DNA of 64,000 nucleotides. Source: JAZBPO01 sp963691775 (GTDB lineage: Bacteria; Pseudomonadota; Gammaproteobacteria; Pseudomonadales; Azotimanducaceae). Positions 33,044 to 42,191 of this stretch are shown in pieces. How positions within the stretch are numbered: the stretch's first letter is position 1; each line of letters starts with the position of its first letter. The stretch lies in the NCBI GenBank assembly GCA_963691775.1, contig OY829369.1, positions 1,674,001 to 1,738,000 on the forward strand. Reading direction: 5' to 3'. Below the pieces are notes generated by a model. That model made no database searches and was not told where the DNA came from. It saw only the letters and a list, made by a program, of their open reading frames with translations. The translations under genes and the position numbers were made by a program.

Positions 33044-34288
33044 TCACTTGAAGCGTGCGAGTGCCGCTTCGAAGTCGCCGATCAGATCGGCTTCGTCCTC
33101 GATGCCCACGCTGACCCGGATCAGCGATTCGGCAATTCCCATGGACGCGCGTCGCTGCGCGCCCATCTCGAAGTAGATCGTATGGGCGACGGGAATCGCC
33201 AGCGTACGGTTGTCGCCGAGATTGGAAGACGAGACGACCACATCGAGCGCGTTCATGAACTCGAAGATATCGATGGCGGGATCAAGTTCAAAGCTGAGCA
33301 ACGCGCCGAAATCGCGAAACAGGCGCGCAGCCCGGTCATGCTCCGGATGCGCTGCAAGCGAAGGGTGATAGACGCGTTCGATGCGCGGATGGGCGTCCAG
33401 GCGGGCCGCGATGGCCCGCGCGTTGGCGGACTGCCGATCAACGCGGAGCGCCAGCGTTTCGGCGCCCAGCGCGATATGGTGCGCGGCCTCCGGGCCGAGC
33501 GTCGCCCCCAGATCGCGCAGGCCTTTCTTCCGGATCTGCTGCAGACCCCACTTTGCTTCCGGCTGCGATTTGTACGCATCGAAGATGTTCGGGAACGCCG
33601 CCCAGTCATACACCCCCGTATCCGTGACCGAACCTCCGAGGGCGGCGCCATGACCCGCGACGTATTTCGTAAGGGCGTTGATCACGAGCCCCGCGCCCAC
33701 AGCCTTGGGCTGGAACAGCCAGGGCGAAGTCATCGTGTTGTCGACGACGAAAAGCACGCCGCGCTGCCGGCAAAGTGCGCCGATGCCTTCGAGATCAGCT
33801 ATCTGCGTGCGTGGATTCGCGATCGTCTCGACAAACACGAGTCGCGTATCCGGCCGGAGCACTGCCTCTACAGCGGCCGCATCGGTGGCATCGACAAAGT
33901 CCACTTCCAGGCCCAGCCCTCCAAACGTACCGAAGAGCGAGTTCGTGTTACCGAACAGAAAGGATGAGCTGACGATGTGATCACCTTCCCGCAGGAGGGA
34001 GACAAGCATCGAACCTATAGCGCCCATGCCCGTCGCGAAGGCGACGGTCCCAACTCCATCCTCCATGGCGGTGATCTTGTCCTGCAGCGCCTCGATGGTC
34101 GGATTGGACTGGCGACCATAGGAGTAACCGGAGCGGCGGCCCTGGAAGACTTCCGCGAGCTCGCGCGCGTCCTCATAGCCATAGGCGACAGAGGTGTGAA
34201 CGGGCTTGTGCAGGGAACCGTGCTCGACGCCGAAGCGCCGATCGCCATGGAGGATGCGGGTGGTGAACCCGCTCGGGGTCTTGCTCAT
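33044..34288 (-). CDS. Cys/Met-metabolism PLP enzyme (cystathionine gamma-synthase / sulfhydrylase-type)
   Basis: 414 residues. YSYGRQSNPTIEALQDKI, ATGMGAI and FVETIANPRTQIADL are typical of the trans-sulfuration fold, and the internal-aldimine Lys is Lys208 in NALTKYVAGHGAALGG. The C-terminal SLGxxxx position reads VSSSNLGDNRTLAIPVAHT, and RVSVGIEDEADL ends the domain. It could be a cystathionine gamma-synthase, O-succinylhomoserine sulfhydrylase (MetZ) or cystathionine lyase; the motifs do not separate these by eye, though the extended insertion LFGNTNSLFGTFGGLGLEVDFVD recalls MetZ-like enzymes. First of a four-gene minus-strand run (34288 to 30329). MetR from 10 kb could regulate it. Confidence 0.88.
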   Translation of the reverse strand: MSKTPSGFTTRILHGDRRFGVEHGSLHKPVHTSVAYGYEDARELAEVFQGRRSGYSYGRQSNPTIEALQDKITAMEDGVGTVAFATGMGAIGSMLVSLLREGDHIVSSSFLFGNTNSLFGTFGGLGLEVDFVDATDAAAVEAVLRPDTRLVFVETIANPRTQIADLEGIGALCRQRGVLFVVDNTMTSPWLFQPKAVGAGLVINALTKYVAGHGAALGGSVTDTGVYDWAAFPNIFDAYKSQPEAKWGLQQIRKKGLRDLGATLGPEAAHHIALGAETLALRVDRQSANARAIAARLDAHPRIERVYHPSLAAHPEHDRAARLFRDFGALLSFELDPAIDIFEFMNALDVVVSSSNLGDNRTLAIPVAHTIYFEMGAQRRASMGIAESLIRVSVGIEDEADLIGDFEAALARFK

Positions 34289-34395
34289 TGTCGCCTTTCG
34301 CCGGGATGCGCCGCCGCGGACTGTCGCGGTCTCTTTGGGAAGCGCATAACTCTAGCAGGCCCGTCTGCGCACGGCCGGGCCCGCCGCACGAAACG

Positions 34396-36639
34396 TCAGC
34401 CCGCGGCGACGACCGCGGCGCCGTGAACACCCCCGGCGGCAATGCCGCTGCCCGCGCCGTCCAGATAGGCGCCGAGGTCGTCCTTGGACAGAGGCCTGGA
34501 AAAAATGAACCCCTGCACCTGACGACAGCCCTGCGTATGCAGGTAGCGAAGCTGGGTCTCGTTCTCCACGCCCTCGGCGATGATGTCGAGACCGAGTCCC
34601 TTTGCCATGTGAATGATGGCGTTGACGATGCTTGACTCGGCCTCCTCCCCGCGAATGTCCGAGACGAAGGCTCGATCGATTTTCAGCGTGTCGACGGGGA
34701 AATGCTGGAGATAGGACAGTGACGAGTATCCGGTGCCGAAATCGTCGATACCGATCGTGATTCCGCGCGCGGAAAGCTTGCGCAGTTTCGGCACGATCCT
34801 GTCCATCTCGCGCATGATCATCGACTCCGTGATCTCGAGCTTCACGCCCTCGGTGCCGACGCCTGTCTCCTCAAGCATGGCCAGCATCCAATCGACGAAG
34901 TCCTCGGACTCCAGCTGGGCGGCCGAGATGTTCATGGACAAACCCAGACCCGGATGGCCTTCACGGCGCCAGCGGGCGACGTCCAGGCATGCGCTGCGCT
35001 GCACGCGCTGATCGACCGGCACGATGAGGCCGGTTTCCTCAGCAAGGGGAATGAATTCGGCCGGGCTCACCTCGCCGCGTTCCGGGTGGTTCCAGCGCGC
35101 CAGGGCCTCGACACCGACGACCTCGCCAGTCTCCACGTTCACCTGAGGCTGATAGTGTGGTTCGAGCTCATCCGCGAGCAGGGCGTTGCGCAGCTCACGC
35201 TCAATCGACAACTGCGAGGACACGACTTCGCCCATGCGTGCATCGAAGAACTGGTAAGCATTCTTGCCGCGCGCTTTGATGTGGTGCACGGCAATGTCCG
35301 CAGCGCGCACCATGGCCTCCGCCGAATCGCCTGTGTCCGGGTACATCGCAATGCCGATGCTCGCGCTCACGAACAGCTCGTGCTCGTCGACCACAAAGGG
35401 CGTCTGGAGCCGATCGAGAATCTTCTGCGCTATGCCTTCGACGTCGGTGCTCGAGCGAACGTCGGGGAGCAGCAGACAGAACTCATCGCCACTGAATCGG
35501 GCGAGCGTGTCACCGCGCCGGATACAGCCCTTCAATCGCGCCGAGACGGCGCGCAGAAGACGATCGCCCACCGTATGTCCGAGCGTGTCGTTGACGACCT
35601 TGAAGCGATCGAGGTCGAGGGACATGACCGCGAGCTGGCGCTCGGCTCGCTGCGCCTGCGCAATGGCGAGCTCAAGCCGATCACTGAACAGAGCGCGGTT
35701 GGGCAAATGGGTGAGGGCGTCGTGCCAGGCCTGGAAGTCGATCGTCTCCTGCGCGCGCTTGCGCTCGGCGATATCGCGGGCAATCCCCCAGGTGCCGACC
35801 CTGCGCCGCGCCTCGCCTTCGCCCGTGTAGATGCCCATGGCGGAGATCTCCACCGGCGAGCGCCCGGAATCGCCCGCCGCACCGCCGAGAACCCGGCTGA
35901 CAAGGTCGATCTCGACATCACGCGTGGCCCGATCTCCCGTCCGCCGCTCGGTAAAGGCGTAGCGGGCCAGGTCGAGCTGGTCCGGCGGAATGAGCGCCGT
36001 GTACGGCAAGCCGATCAGTTCGCCTCGCGGAAAGCCGAGCAGCGTTTCGACACGCTGGTTCACGAACGCGAAGCGGCCCTGGGCGTCGAGCATGTAGATC
36101 AGATCGGGCGATGCGTCGACGACGAATCGATGCAGCTGCTCCGAGTGCGCCAGATGCGTTTCCATGGTTCGATTGCGGCGCTCGAGCCGGATGCGATCGC
36201 GCACGCGGGCTATCGTGGAGAGGAGCTCATCCGGCTCGTAGGGCTTGCGAATGAAATCGAGGGCGCCGCGCGTGAGCGCTCGCTGGACGTGTTCGAAGGA
36301 GGGCTCGCCGGAGACCACGATCACGCGCGCATCATAGCCGCGCGCGGTGATGCGCTCGATCACTTCGTGACCGGTCATGTCCGGCATGATGAGGTCGAGA
36401 AGGACGATGTCCGGACAGGCCCGCTCGATTTCCGCGAGCGCTCCAGCACCACCATCGGCAGCGCGGACCACGAAATCGCCGCTCAGTTCAAGCAGGCGAA
36501 CAAGCGAGTCCCGGTAGATCGCTCGATCATCGACCACGAGAATCGACGTGATGGACGGTGGTTCTACTGCAGGCAGGCGTCCGAGCGCCTGCAATCCTTC
36601 GGCGAGGCGCTCGAAGCCCGCATCCAGATCGGCTGCCAT
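34396..36639 (-). CDS. Response regulator with PAS, GGDEF and EAL domains (c-di-GMP turnover)
   Basis: 747 residues from the ATG at 36637-36639. Order: short N-terminal segment; REC domain (residues ~31-150, LVVDDRAIYRDSL with phosphoacceptor in DIVLLDLIMPDMTG and the Lys in FIRKPYEP); PAS (about 165-290, FVVDASPDLIYMLDAQGRF); GGDEF (about 300-460) with motif SGDEF and an RRGD I-site five residues before it; EAL (about 475-735) with EALARWNH, NISAAQ and DDFGTGYSSLSYL, all needed for phosphodiesterase activity. The phosphodiesterase half looks complete; the cyclase half has the tolerated SGDEF variant. No partner histidine kinase is adjacent. Confidence 0.92.
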   Translation of the reverse strand: MAADLDAGFERLAEGLQALGRLPAVEPPSITSILVVDDRAIYRDSLVRLLELSGDFVVRAADGGAGALAEIERACPDIVLLDLIMPDMTGHEVIERITARGYDARVIVVSGEPSFEHVQRALTRGALDFIRKPYEPDELLSTIARVRDRIRLERRNRTMETHLAHSEQLHRFVVDASPDLIYMLDAQGRFAFVNQRVETLLGFPRGELIGLPYTALIPPDQLDLARYAFTERRTGDRATRDVEIDLVSRVLGGAAGDSGRSPVEISAMGIYTGEGEARRRVGTWGIARDIAERKRAQETIDFQAWHDALTHLPNRALFSDRLELAIAQAQRAERQLAVMSLDLDRFKVVNDTLGHTVGDRLLRAVSARLKGCIRRGDTLARFSGDEFCLLLPDVRSSTDVEGIAQKILDRLQTPFVVDEHELFVSASIGIAMYPDTGDSAEAMVRAADIAVHHIKARGKNAYQFFDARMGEVVSSQLSIERELRNALLADELEPHYQPQVNVETGEVVGVEALARWNHPERGEVSPAEFIPLAEETGLIVPVDQRVQRSACLDVARWRREGHPGLGLSMNISAAQLESEDFVDWMLAMLEETGVGTEGVKLEITESMIMREMDRIVPKLRKLSARGITIGIDDFGTGYSSLSYLQHFPVDTLKIDRAFVSDIRGEEAESSIVNAIIHMAKGLGLDIIAEGVENETQLRYLHTQGCRQVQGFIFSRPLSKDDLGAYLDGAGSGIAAGGVHGAAVVAAG

Positions 36640-36769
36640 GACCAACTTCCCCTGGTGCGGGACCCGGCACCTCCAGACCCGCTGGGGGTCAGATCCATGG
36701 TGTGAGCCTGGTCCGCCGGGCGCCGACCTCCACGGCGCGCCACTTCGCGTCCCCGTTCCGTCCAGACGG

Positions 36770-36848
36770 GGTCATGGCAACGAAAACTATCCCAAATTTC
36801 TTTGTGTTAAAAGCGTTTGCATGAAACTTCACAAATTCCACTCAAATG
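36770..36848 (-). promoter_or_regulatory. AT-rich upstream region of the REC-PAS-GGDEF-EAL gene
   Basis: The most AT-rich stretch in the window, between the attH stop and the c-di-GMP gene. On the minus strand it contains TTGTGA, a 17-bp spacer and TTTAAC, four of six matches to each sigma-70 hexamer. The hexamers are suggestive only. Confidence 0.35.
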
Positions 36849-38006
36849 TTAATCGGCGCCATAGCCCGTCAGCTCCAGGTATCCGCAGCCGCCCACGGCA
36901 TTGCTCGAAGCTGCATCCAGACACACCATCCCCTCCCAATAGCGCACCGCGAGGCGATTGAGCGCATCCGGGACAACGGCGCGTACGACCCCGGCGATTT
37001 CCTCTTCCGGAATCGCCAGGCGCCAGGCGACGGGCCACCGTGCACCTTGCTCGTCCTGCCAGTACTCAAGCGGCGCCAGTTCCCAGTCATCGCGCGCAAG
37101 CACGCGTCGGCCGCCATCGCCGTCCGCAATCACCCCCGCGCTCGCGGCATCGACGCTGCCGTCCTCGCGCCGAATCCGGTACATCATCAGATCGCGCCCA
37201 TCATCGAGATGAAGTGCAAACCAGTCCCAGCCGGTCTGCCCCGGATCGAGGGCGCTGGTGCTCCACTCCCGATCGAGCCAGCCAAGGCCGGCAACGGCTT
37301 GCGCCTGTCCATCGACCGTGACGGTGCCTTGGCCGTCGAGTCGGGTGAATGAGTAGTAGTACGACGCGTTGCCTGCGCGATCCGACTTCCGCGACAAGCC
37401 GTTTTCGCCCTGGGGCACAGGTGCGCGCTCGGATCCGAATTCAAGGTCGAGCGCCACAGCCGGCGCGTCGCGCCCACCCTCTCCGCGCGCCAGAGATGCG
37501 CGCAGGCGCAGGGGAAAGAAGCCCGGGCCGACGCTCTCCAGACGCCAATCATCGAGCCAGGCAGCAAAGGGCGCGCCCTGGGCGCCCGCGAGCCCGAGCG
37601 CGCCGCGCGCGAAGCGCTCAGACGCGAGATGCCCGGTACCCTCGGCCCCGATTGCGAAATGCGCCATCCACACCTGCTCCGTGCGCCAGGCGCTGTCATC
37701 GTCCTCGGGAATGGCCTGCGGTGGCGCGAGCGCCTGCCGGAAGAGCGTGAACTGGATGCCGATCGGCCTGCCTGCGTCATCCTCGAGGTGGGCCGTCAGG
37801 TACCACCACTCGCTTCGAAATGCAGGATGGGGCGCATGATCTAAGGGGAACACGAACGGTCGCACGCGGTCGGCGATCTCGAAGCCCTCGACCGCCTGCC
37901 CGCCCAGAACGGAGCCGACGTCCATGCCCGGCCGGCCAGCACTCTGCTCAGCCATGGCAAACATCGAATACGCGCTCAGCACGCACCACAGGACGCCAGG
38001 GCGCAC
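36849..38006 (-). CDS. attH: AttH-like lipocalin-domain protein (carotenoid 1,2-hydratase family)
   Basis: 385 residues from a GTG at 38004-38006, which gives a signal peptide (RPGVLWCVLSAYSMFAMA) and follows the permease stop by 31 bases; longer readings overlap the permease. The mature protein begins with PLDHAPHPAFRSEWWYLTAHLEDDAGRPIGIQFTLFRQ (about residues 70-107), the hallmark of CrtC/AttH proteins, and ends with the second lipocalin half (GLGWLDREWSTSAL, WDWFALHLDDGRDLMMYRIRREDG). AttH accompanies an FtsX/LolD ABC exporter in attEFGH operons, as here. Its molecular role is not established. Confidence 0.85.
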   Translation of the reverse strand: MRPGVLWCVLSAYSMFAMAEQSAGRPGMDVGSVLGGQAVEGFEIADRVRPFVFPLDHAPHPAFRSEWWYLTAHLEDDAGRPIGIQFTLFRQALAPPQAIPEDDDSAWRTEQVWMAHFAIGAEGTGHLASERFARGALGLAGAQGAPFAAWLDDWRLESVGPGFFPLRLRASLARGEGGRDAPAVALDLEFGSERAPVPQGENGLSRKSDRAGNASYYYSFTRLDGQGTVTVDGQAQAVAGLGWLDREWSTSALDPGQTGWDWFALHLDDGRDLMMYRIRREDGSVDAASAGVIADGDGGRRVLARDDWELAPLEYWQDEQGARWPVAWRLAIPEEEIAGVVRAVVPDALNRLAVRYWEGMVCLDAASSNAVGGCGYLELTGYGAD

Positions 38007-38037
38007 ACCCGGCGCCCTGCAGATACGGCGGCCCCAC

Positions 38038-40668
38038 TCAGACCACACGGGCGTGCGCCAGCAGTTGCGCAGGCGGGGCGCCGTGGAGGCGCCAGGCCGG
38101 CGCGAGGGCCGCAGCCACGCCGGCAAGCAATGCAACGCCGAAGGCTTCGAGGAGCAACCAGGGCGTGAGCGCGAGGTCGAGGGACCAGCCGAACGCACGT
38201 ACATTCACAACGTCCAGCAGGATGTACGCGACCAGCACGCCGACGGGCAGCGCCAGGAGCGCAGCGAGACCGGCAAGCAGAACGGATTCGCCAACGCTGG
38301 CCACCGCAGGCGTCAGGCGATCCAGGCCCAGCGTCCGCATGACGCCGAACTGCGCTCGCCGTTCGATTGCCAGCGCAGACAGGGCGCCAAAAAGGCCCAG
38401 CGCAGCGACGACGCCCGCAAGGGTCTGCAACACCGCGGTGACTCGGAAGGTGCGATCGAAGATCGCCAGAGAGAACTCGAGGATCTCGCGATTGCGCCGC
38501 ACCTCCGCGCCGGGGGGCAGCGCGGCCGTAAGGTCGGCAACCAGCGCATCAACGTCGTCCACTTCGAAGATCTCGAAGGAGATCGCGCCCGCGGCCGCTG
38601 CCGGCCATCGTGCCGCGGGCAGGTTGACCGAACCACGTCCGCCTCCGTACTCGCGGTAGACGCCGGCGACGGGAACTTCAATCGGACCCTGGCCCGAATC
38701 GAACACGATGCCTGCGTCGCCTAGGCCGGCACTGTCGAGGGGCAAACCGAGCGTGCGTGCGAGCGGCTCGGAGACGAGTGCACCCTCGCCGTCCCAACGC
38801 CCCGCGAGGAGCACTTCATCGAGGGCGCCGGGCCAGCGTCCATGTACGGTGACGCGCGTTAGGTTCACTGGAACGTCGGCGATCCGATCGCGAAAGCTCT
38901 CGCGCTCGAGCCAGGCGCCGGCGTGCGCATTGATGAGTGCGCGCGCGTCGGCTGCCGCCGGTACCCCAGGCGGCAAACGCGCATAAACCGGCGCGGCCAG
39001 GCGCGCTCCGAGCCAGCGCTCCACGCCGTCACGAAAGCTTTCGACCATCACGCTCATGCCCACAGAGGTCGCGATCGCGACAAGGAGCGCGGCCGAAGCG
39101 ACACCGGAGCGTGCAAGTCCACGCGCGGACTCGAGCAGATGGAGCCGAAAGCGCAAGGGCGCGCGGCTGGCCACGCGCGCGAGCAGGCCGATCAGCATGC
39201 GCAGACACGCCGGCGTAAGCGCGGCGGCAGCGAGTAGCACCCCGGCAATTGCGAGGAGCCCGCCGAGATATCCAGAGCCCGGCACGATCGCAAGCCCGCC
39301 TAACCCTGCGAAAAGGGCTGCAGCACGCCAGGGCACGCGCCCGCGCGCAGCCGTCAGCGCACGCAGCTGCAGATCGCGCGGCGCCGCAGCCGCCGCCTGC
39401 GCTGCCGACGGTGCGGCAACTGCGAGCGTGCCGCCCACGCCGACGAGCACGCCCTTGAGCCAGGGCGCAGGATCGCTGGCAAGGGCCCCGATCGCGACCT
39501 GGTCGTAGAGCCCCTGCAGGGTTGCAGACACCAGTCCGAGCAAACCGCCGGCGAGCACGCGCCCGAGGAGCAGGCCAAGCGCCGTACCGATCAACGCGAG
39601 CACAAGCGCTTCGAGCATGACCGTCCGGCCGAGCTCCACCGGCATGACGCCCAGTGCTCGCAGCGCTCCGAACTGCCGCTGCCGCCGGAGCACGGAGAAG
39701 CGCATGGTGCCGTGGATCAGGAACAGCCCAACGACGATGGCGAGCAGTCCCAGCGCCGCAAGATTGAGCTGAAACGAACTCGCAAGCGCGCGCGTATCCT
39801 CGCTGCGCTCTGCGATCGCCTCGATGCGCAGGCCACCGGGCAGGCGCTCCGTAACGGGCTCCGGCCGGCGGACAAGCAAGCCGGGAAATGCCCGTTCAAG
39901 CCAGGCGATAGATGGCCAGGCGCGATTCGCGATCTTGCGCCCCGCGGTATCGCGCCCCGCGGTATCGCGCCCCGCGGTATCGCGTCCCGCGGTTTCGCGC
40001 ACCAGGTCGACCCGATCGAGCCAACCCTGCCGGCCAAGGAGCTCCTGCGCAGTCGCGATGTCGGCGAGCATCAGCCCATCGCCAAGGGCATCGTCGACGG
40101 GATCGAGGACCGCAAGCACACGAATCTCCCGGATGACCCCGGCGATCTCGATCGTGGCCAGGTCCTCCGCCGCGAGCCCGGCCCGGTACGCCGAACGCGC
40201 ATCGAGCAACACCGTGCCCCGCTCCGTGAGCAGGCGAGCGCCATCGAACGCTCCGCCGTCCTCTCCGGGCGCCGAGACGAAATCGCGCACCGCCGCGTCG
40301 CTGACGGGATCGATCCCGAGCACCTGCACGGGTAGCGGAGCACCGAGCGCGTCGCGAAGCACTGCACGTCCGGTAACAACGGGCGCCAGGGCGACAACGC
40401 CCTCGAAGGCACCCTCGCGCGCGCGCCAGCGCCGTCGAATCTCCGCGTAGCGGGTTTCATCGAGCTGTTCGCCAGGTCCGAAGAGCACATGGGTCGCCGT
40501 ACCCGAGACCTGTGCCGAAGCGATGCGCATCGCCTCTCGCGACGACGCGTTGACGAGGTCTACGGCCACCACGACCGCCACGCCAACGGCAACGCCGAGC
40601 ACCGCGAGCAGCGCCTGCCAGCGCTCCCGCCAGAGCTGGCGGAGATGGGCGCGGGCGAGCAGCGTCAC
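38038..40668 (-). CDS. FtsX/LolC-type ABC transporter permease with two FtsX domains
   Basis: 876 residues. An N-terminal helix (LLAVLGVAVGVAVVVAVDLVNASSREAM), a large periplasmic domain (residues ~40-250), then two FtsX-type four-helix domains (about 270-440 and 730-860) separated by another helix group and a second periplasmic region (about 520-690). This duplicated-permease layout belongs to the LolCDE/MacB superfamily branch found with AttE-like ATPases. Start overlaps the ATPase stop by 4 bases. A tandem 15-bp repeat inside the gene encodes DTAGR repeats in the first periplasmic domain. Cargo (lipid, peptide or lipoprotein) is unknown. Confidence 0.87.
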   Translation of the reverse strand: MTLLARAHLRQLWRERWQALLAVLGVAVGVAVVVAVDLVNASSREAMRIASAQVSGTATHVLFGPGEQLDETRYAEIRRRWRAREGAFEGVVALAPVVTGRAVLRDALGAPLPVQVLGIDPVSDAAVRDFVSAPGEDGGAFDGARLLTERGTVLLDARSAYRAGLAAEDLATIEIAGVIREIRVLAVLDPVDDALGDGLMLADIATAQELLGRQGWLDRVDLVRETAGRDTAGRDTAGRDTAGRKIANRAWPSIAWLERAFPGLLVRRPEPVTERLPGGLRIEAIAERSEDTRALASSFQLNLAALGLLAIVVGLFLIHGTMRFSVLRRQRQFGALRALGVMPVELGRTVMLEALVLALIGTALGLLLGRVLAGGLLGLVSATLQGLYDQVAIGALASDPAPWLKGVLVGVGGTLAVAAPSAAQAAAAAPRDLQLRALTAARGRVPWRAAALFAGLGGLAIVPGSGYLGGLLAIAGVLLAAAALTPACLRMLIGLLARVASRAPLRFRLHLLESARGLARSGVASAALLVAIATSVGMSVMVESFRDGVERWLGARLAAPVYARLPPGVPAAADARALINAHAGAWLERESFRDRIADVPVNLTRVTVHGRWPGALDEVLLAGRWDGEGALVSEPLARTLGLPLDSAGLGDAGIVFDSGQGPIEVPVAGVYREYGGGRGSVNLPAARWPAAAAGAISFEIFEVDDVDALVADLTAALPPGAEVRRNREILEFSLAIFDRTFRVTAVLQTLAGVVAALGLFGALSALAIERRAQFGVMRTLGLDRLTPAVASVGESVLLAGLAALLALPVGVLVAYILLDVVNVRAFGWSLDLALTPWLLLEAFGVALLAGVAAALAPAWRLHGAPPAQLLAHARVV
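39937..39999 (-). repeat. In-frame 15-bp tandem repeat in the FtsX-type permease gene
   Basis: Four head-to-tail copies of a 15-bp unit (about GCGGGGCGCGATACC on the minus strand) encode ETAGR-DTAGR-DTAGR-DTAGR in a periplasmic loop. Three copies are nearly identical; the terminal one is diverged. Because the unit is a multiple of three, copy-number changes would keep the reading frame. Confidence 0.8.
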
Positions 40669-41336
40669 GGGCTACCTTGCCCGAGATCCACGTGCACATC
40701 GGCAATACGCGTGAGTTCGGGATCGTGCGTGACCAGGATCAGTGCCGCACCGGAGGCGCCGATCGCCTCGGTCATGGCGGCGAAGACCGCATCACCGGTC
40801 GCGCGATCCAGATTTCCCGTCGGCTCGTCGGCAAGCACGACGGCCGGCGTATGCACGAGCGCTCGAGCGATCGCGACGCGCTGCTGCTCGCCTCCCGAAA
40901 GCGTCTCCGGAAGCGCATGAAGGCGGTGGCCGAGGCCCAGCGCCAACAGCCCATCGCGGGCGCGATCCAGGGGGGCGTCGAGCGCGTTCATCTCCGCCAT
41001 CAGGGCAACGTTCTCCTGCGCAGTGAGGGTCGGAACGAGGTTGAAGAACTGAAACACGAAGCCGAGATGGCGGCGCCGGAACGCGGTTCGATCACGCTCC
41101 TTGAGCGCGCCGAGTACGCAAGACTCGCCGTTGATGGACCAGCACACGGTGCCGGCATCTGCCCGATCAAGCCCGGCGAGCAGGTTGAGCAGCGTGGACT
41201 TGCCGCTGCCGCTGCGCCCCGTCAGCACGAGGCGCTGGCCGCTTTCCAGGATCAGGTCGAGATCCTCGAACACGGCGACGGCGCCGTCCCCCTGCGCGAA
41301 GCGACGGGTCAGGCCGCTCACCTTCAGGAGGGCCAT
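40665..41336 (-). CDS. LolD/MacB-type ABC transporter ATP-binding protein
   Basis: 223 residues. Walker A GRSGSGKST (residues ~41-49), Q-loop FVFQFFNLVPTL, signature LSGGEQQRVAIARAL, Walker B VVLADEPTGNLD and the H-loop VTHDPEL are intact. DEPTGNLD and FFNLVPTLTAQENV mark the LolD/MacB/FtsE subfamily that works with FtsX-like permeases. Translationally coupled both to the Nudix gene (TGATG) and to the permease (ATGA). Confidence 0.95.
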   Translation of the reverse strand: MALLKVSGLTRRFAQGDGAVAVFEDLDLILESGQRLVLTGRSGSGKSTLLNLLAGLDRADAGTVCWSINGESCVLGALKERDRTAFRRRHLGFVFQFFNLVPTLTAQENVALMAEMNALDAPLDRARDGLLALGLGHRLHALPETLSGGEQQRVAIARALVHTPAVVLADEPTGNLDRATGDAVFAAMTEAIGASGAALILVTHDPELTRIADVHVDLGQGSP

Positions 41337-42160
41337 CAGCCCGGCCCGGCTCGGCGTTCCACGGGGGTCTGCATACCCTCACGCGCAAGCGCGTCGTTCG
41401 GCGTGACCCAGTCGAGATGCGCGCGGGACGCCACATCCGCCAGGAGCGTATCGACGTCGTCCCAGCGCGCGAGCGTCTGCAGGGTGATGAAGGTGGGATG
41501 AATCATCTCGATCTCGCCTCGATCCCGTGCTTCGAGCGCCGCGGTGGGGCGGAGCCAACCGCTGTCGACAAGCTCGGAGGCATCGTGCGCACCCTCCTGA
41601 AGCGCCGGCGCCATGGCGACGAAGAATCGCGTGTCATAGCGGCGCGGCGGACCTTCAGGCGTGAGCCAGTGCGAGAAATAGGCAACGCGATCGACGGCGA
41701 GCTGCATGCCAGTGGCCTCGCACACATCGCCGAAGGTCTGATCGCCAGCGTTCAGCGCATTGCGCAACCGCGCCAGACCCTCGGCCCAGGCCGGCCTTTC
41801 CGCGCGGATCAGCTCTCCGTCCGGACCATAGGCGAGGAGCACGCCGGACTCTTCGAAGCACTCCCGAATGGCCGCCACCCAGAACGCCAGTCCGCCGCGC
41901 TCGACACCGAGTCTACGACTGGCCTCTTCATCACTTAGGCCGGCGCAGTGCGCGGCCATTTCGCCGTGAGCATCCTCGGGATTCACCTTGCCGCCAGGGA
42001 AGACATGCAGGCCTCCGAAGTCGATCCGGGAGGTCCGCTTCATCATGAAGACCTCAGGACCGGCGGGCGTGTCACGCAGCAGCATCACGGTCGCGGCGCG
42101 ACGGACATCCGCTTCGGCGGCGGGCACGAAACTTGTCTGATCGGGAAAGTGGCGTGACAT
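41336..42160 (-). CDS. Nudix hydrolase with interrupted Nudix box (NUDT19 / CoA-diphosphatase-like)
   Basis: 274 residues from the ATG at 42158-42160. The Nudix box is split: the first glycine lies in FGGLHVFPGGKVNPED (residues ~47-62), then an insertion of about 35 residues, then AAIRECFEESGVLLAY carrying REx2EExG. That interruption is a hallmark of NUDT19-type acyl-CoA diphosphatases. It probably hydrolyses CoA or acyl-CoA to phosphopantetheine forms. It is encoded first in the four-gene att-like operon, 31 bases after the RND transporter gene, and coupled to the ATPase by a 1-base stop/start overlap. Confidence 0.83.
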   Translation of the reverse strand: MSRHFPDQTSFVPAAEADVRRAATVMLLRDTPAGPEVFMMKRTSRIDFGGLHVFPGGKVNPEDAHGEMAAHCAGLSDEEASRRLGVERGGLAFWVAAIRECFEESGVLLAYGPDGELIRAERPAWAEGLARLRNALNAGDQTFGDVCEATGMQLAVDRVAYFSHWLTPEGPPRRYDTRFFVAMAPALQEGAHDASELVDSGWLRPTAALEARDRGEIEMIHPTFITLQTLARWDDVDTLLADVASRAHLDWVTPNDALAREGMQTPVERRAGPG

Positions 42161-42191
42161 GAGCGCGCGTCCTGCGAAAGGACGATGAACG

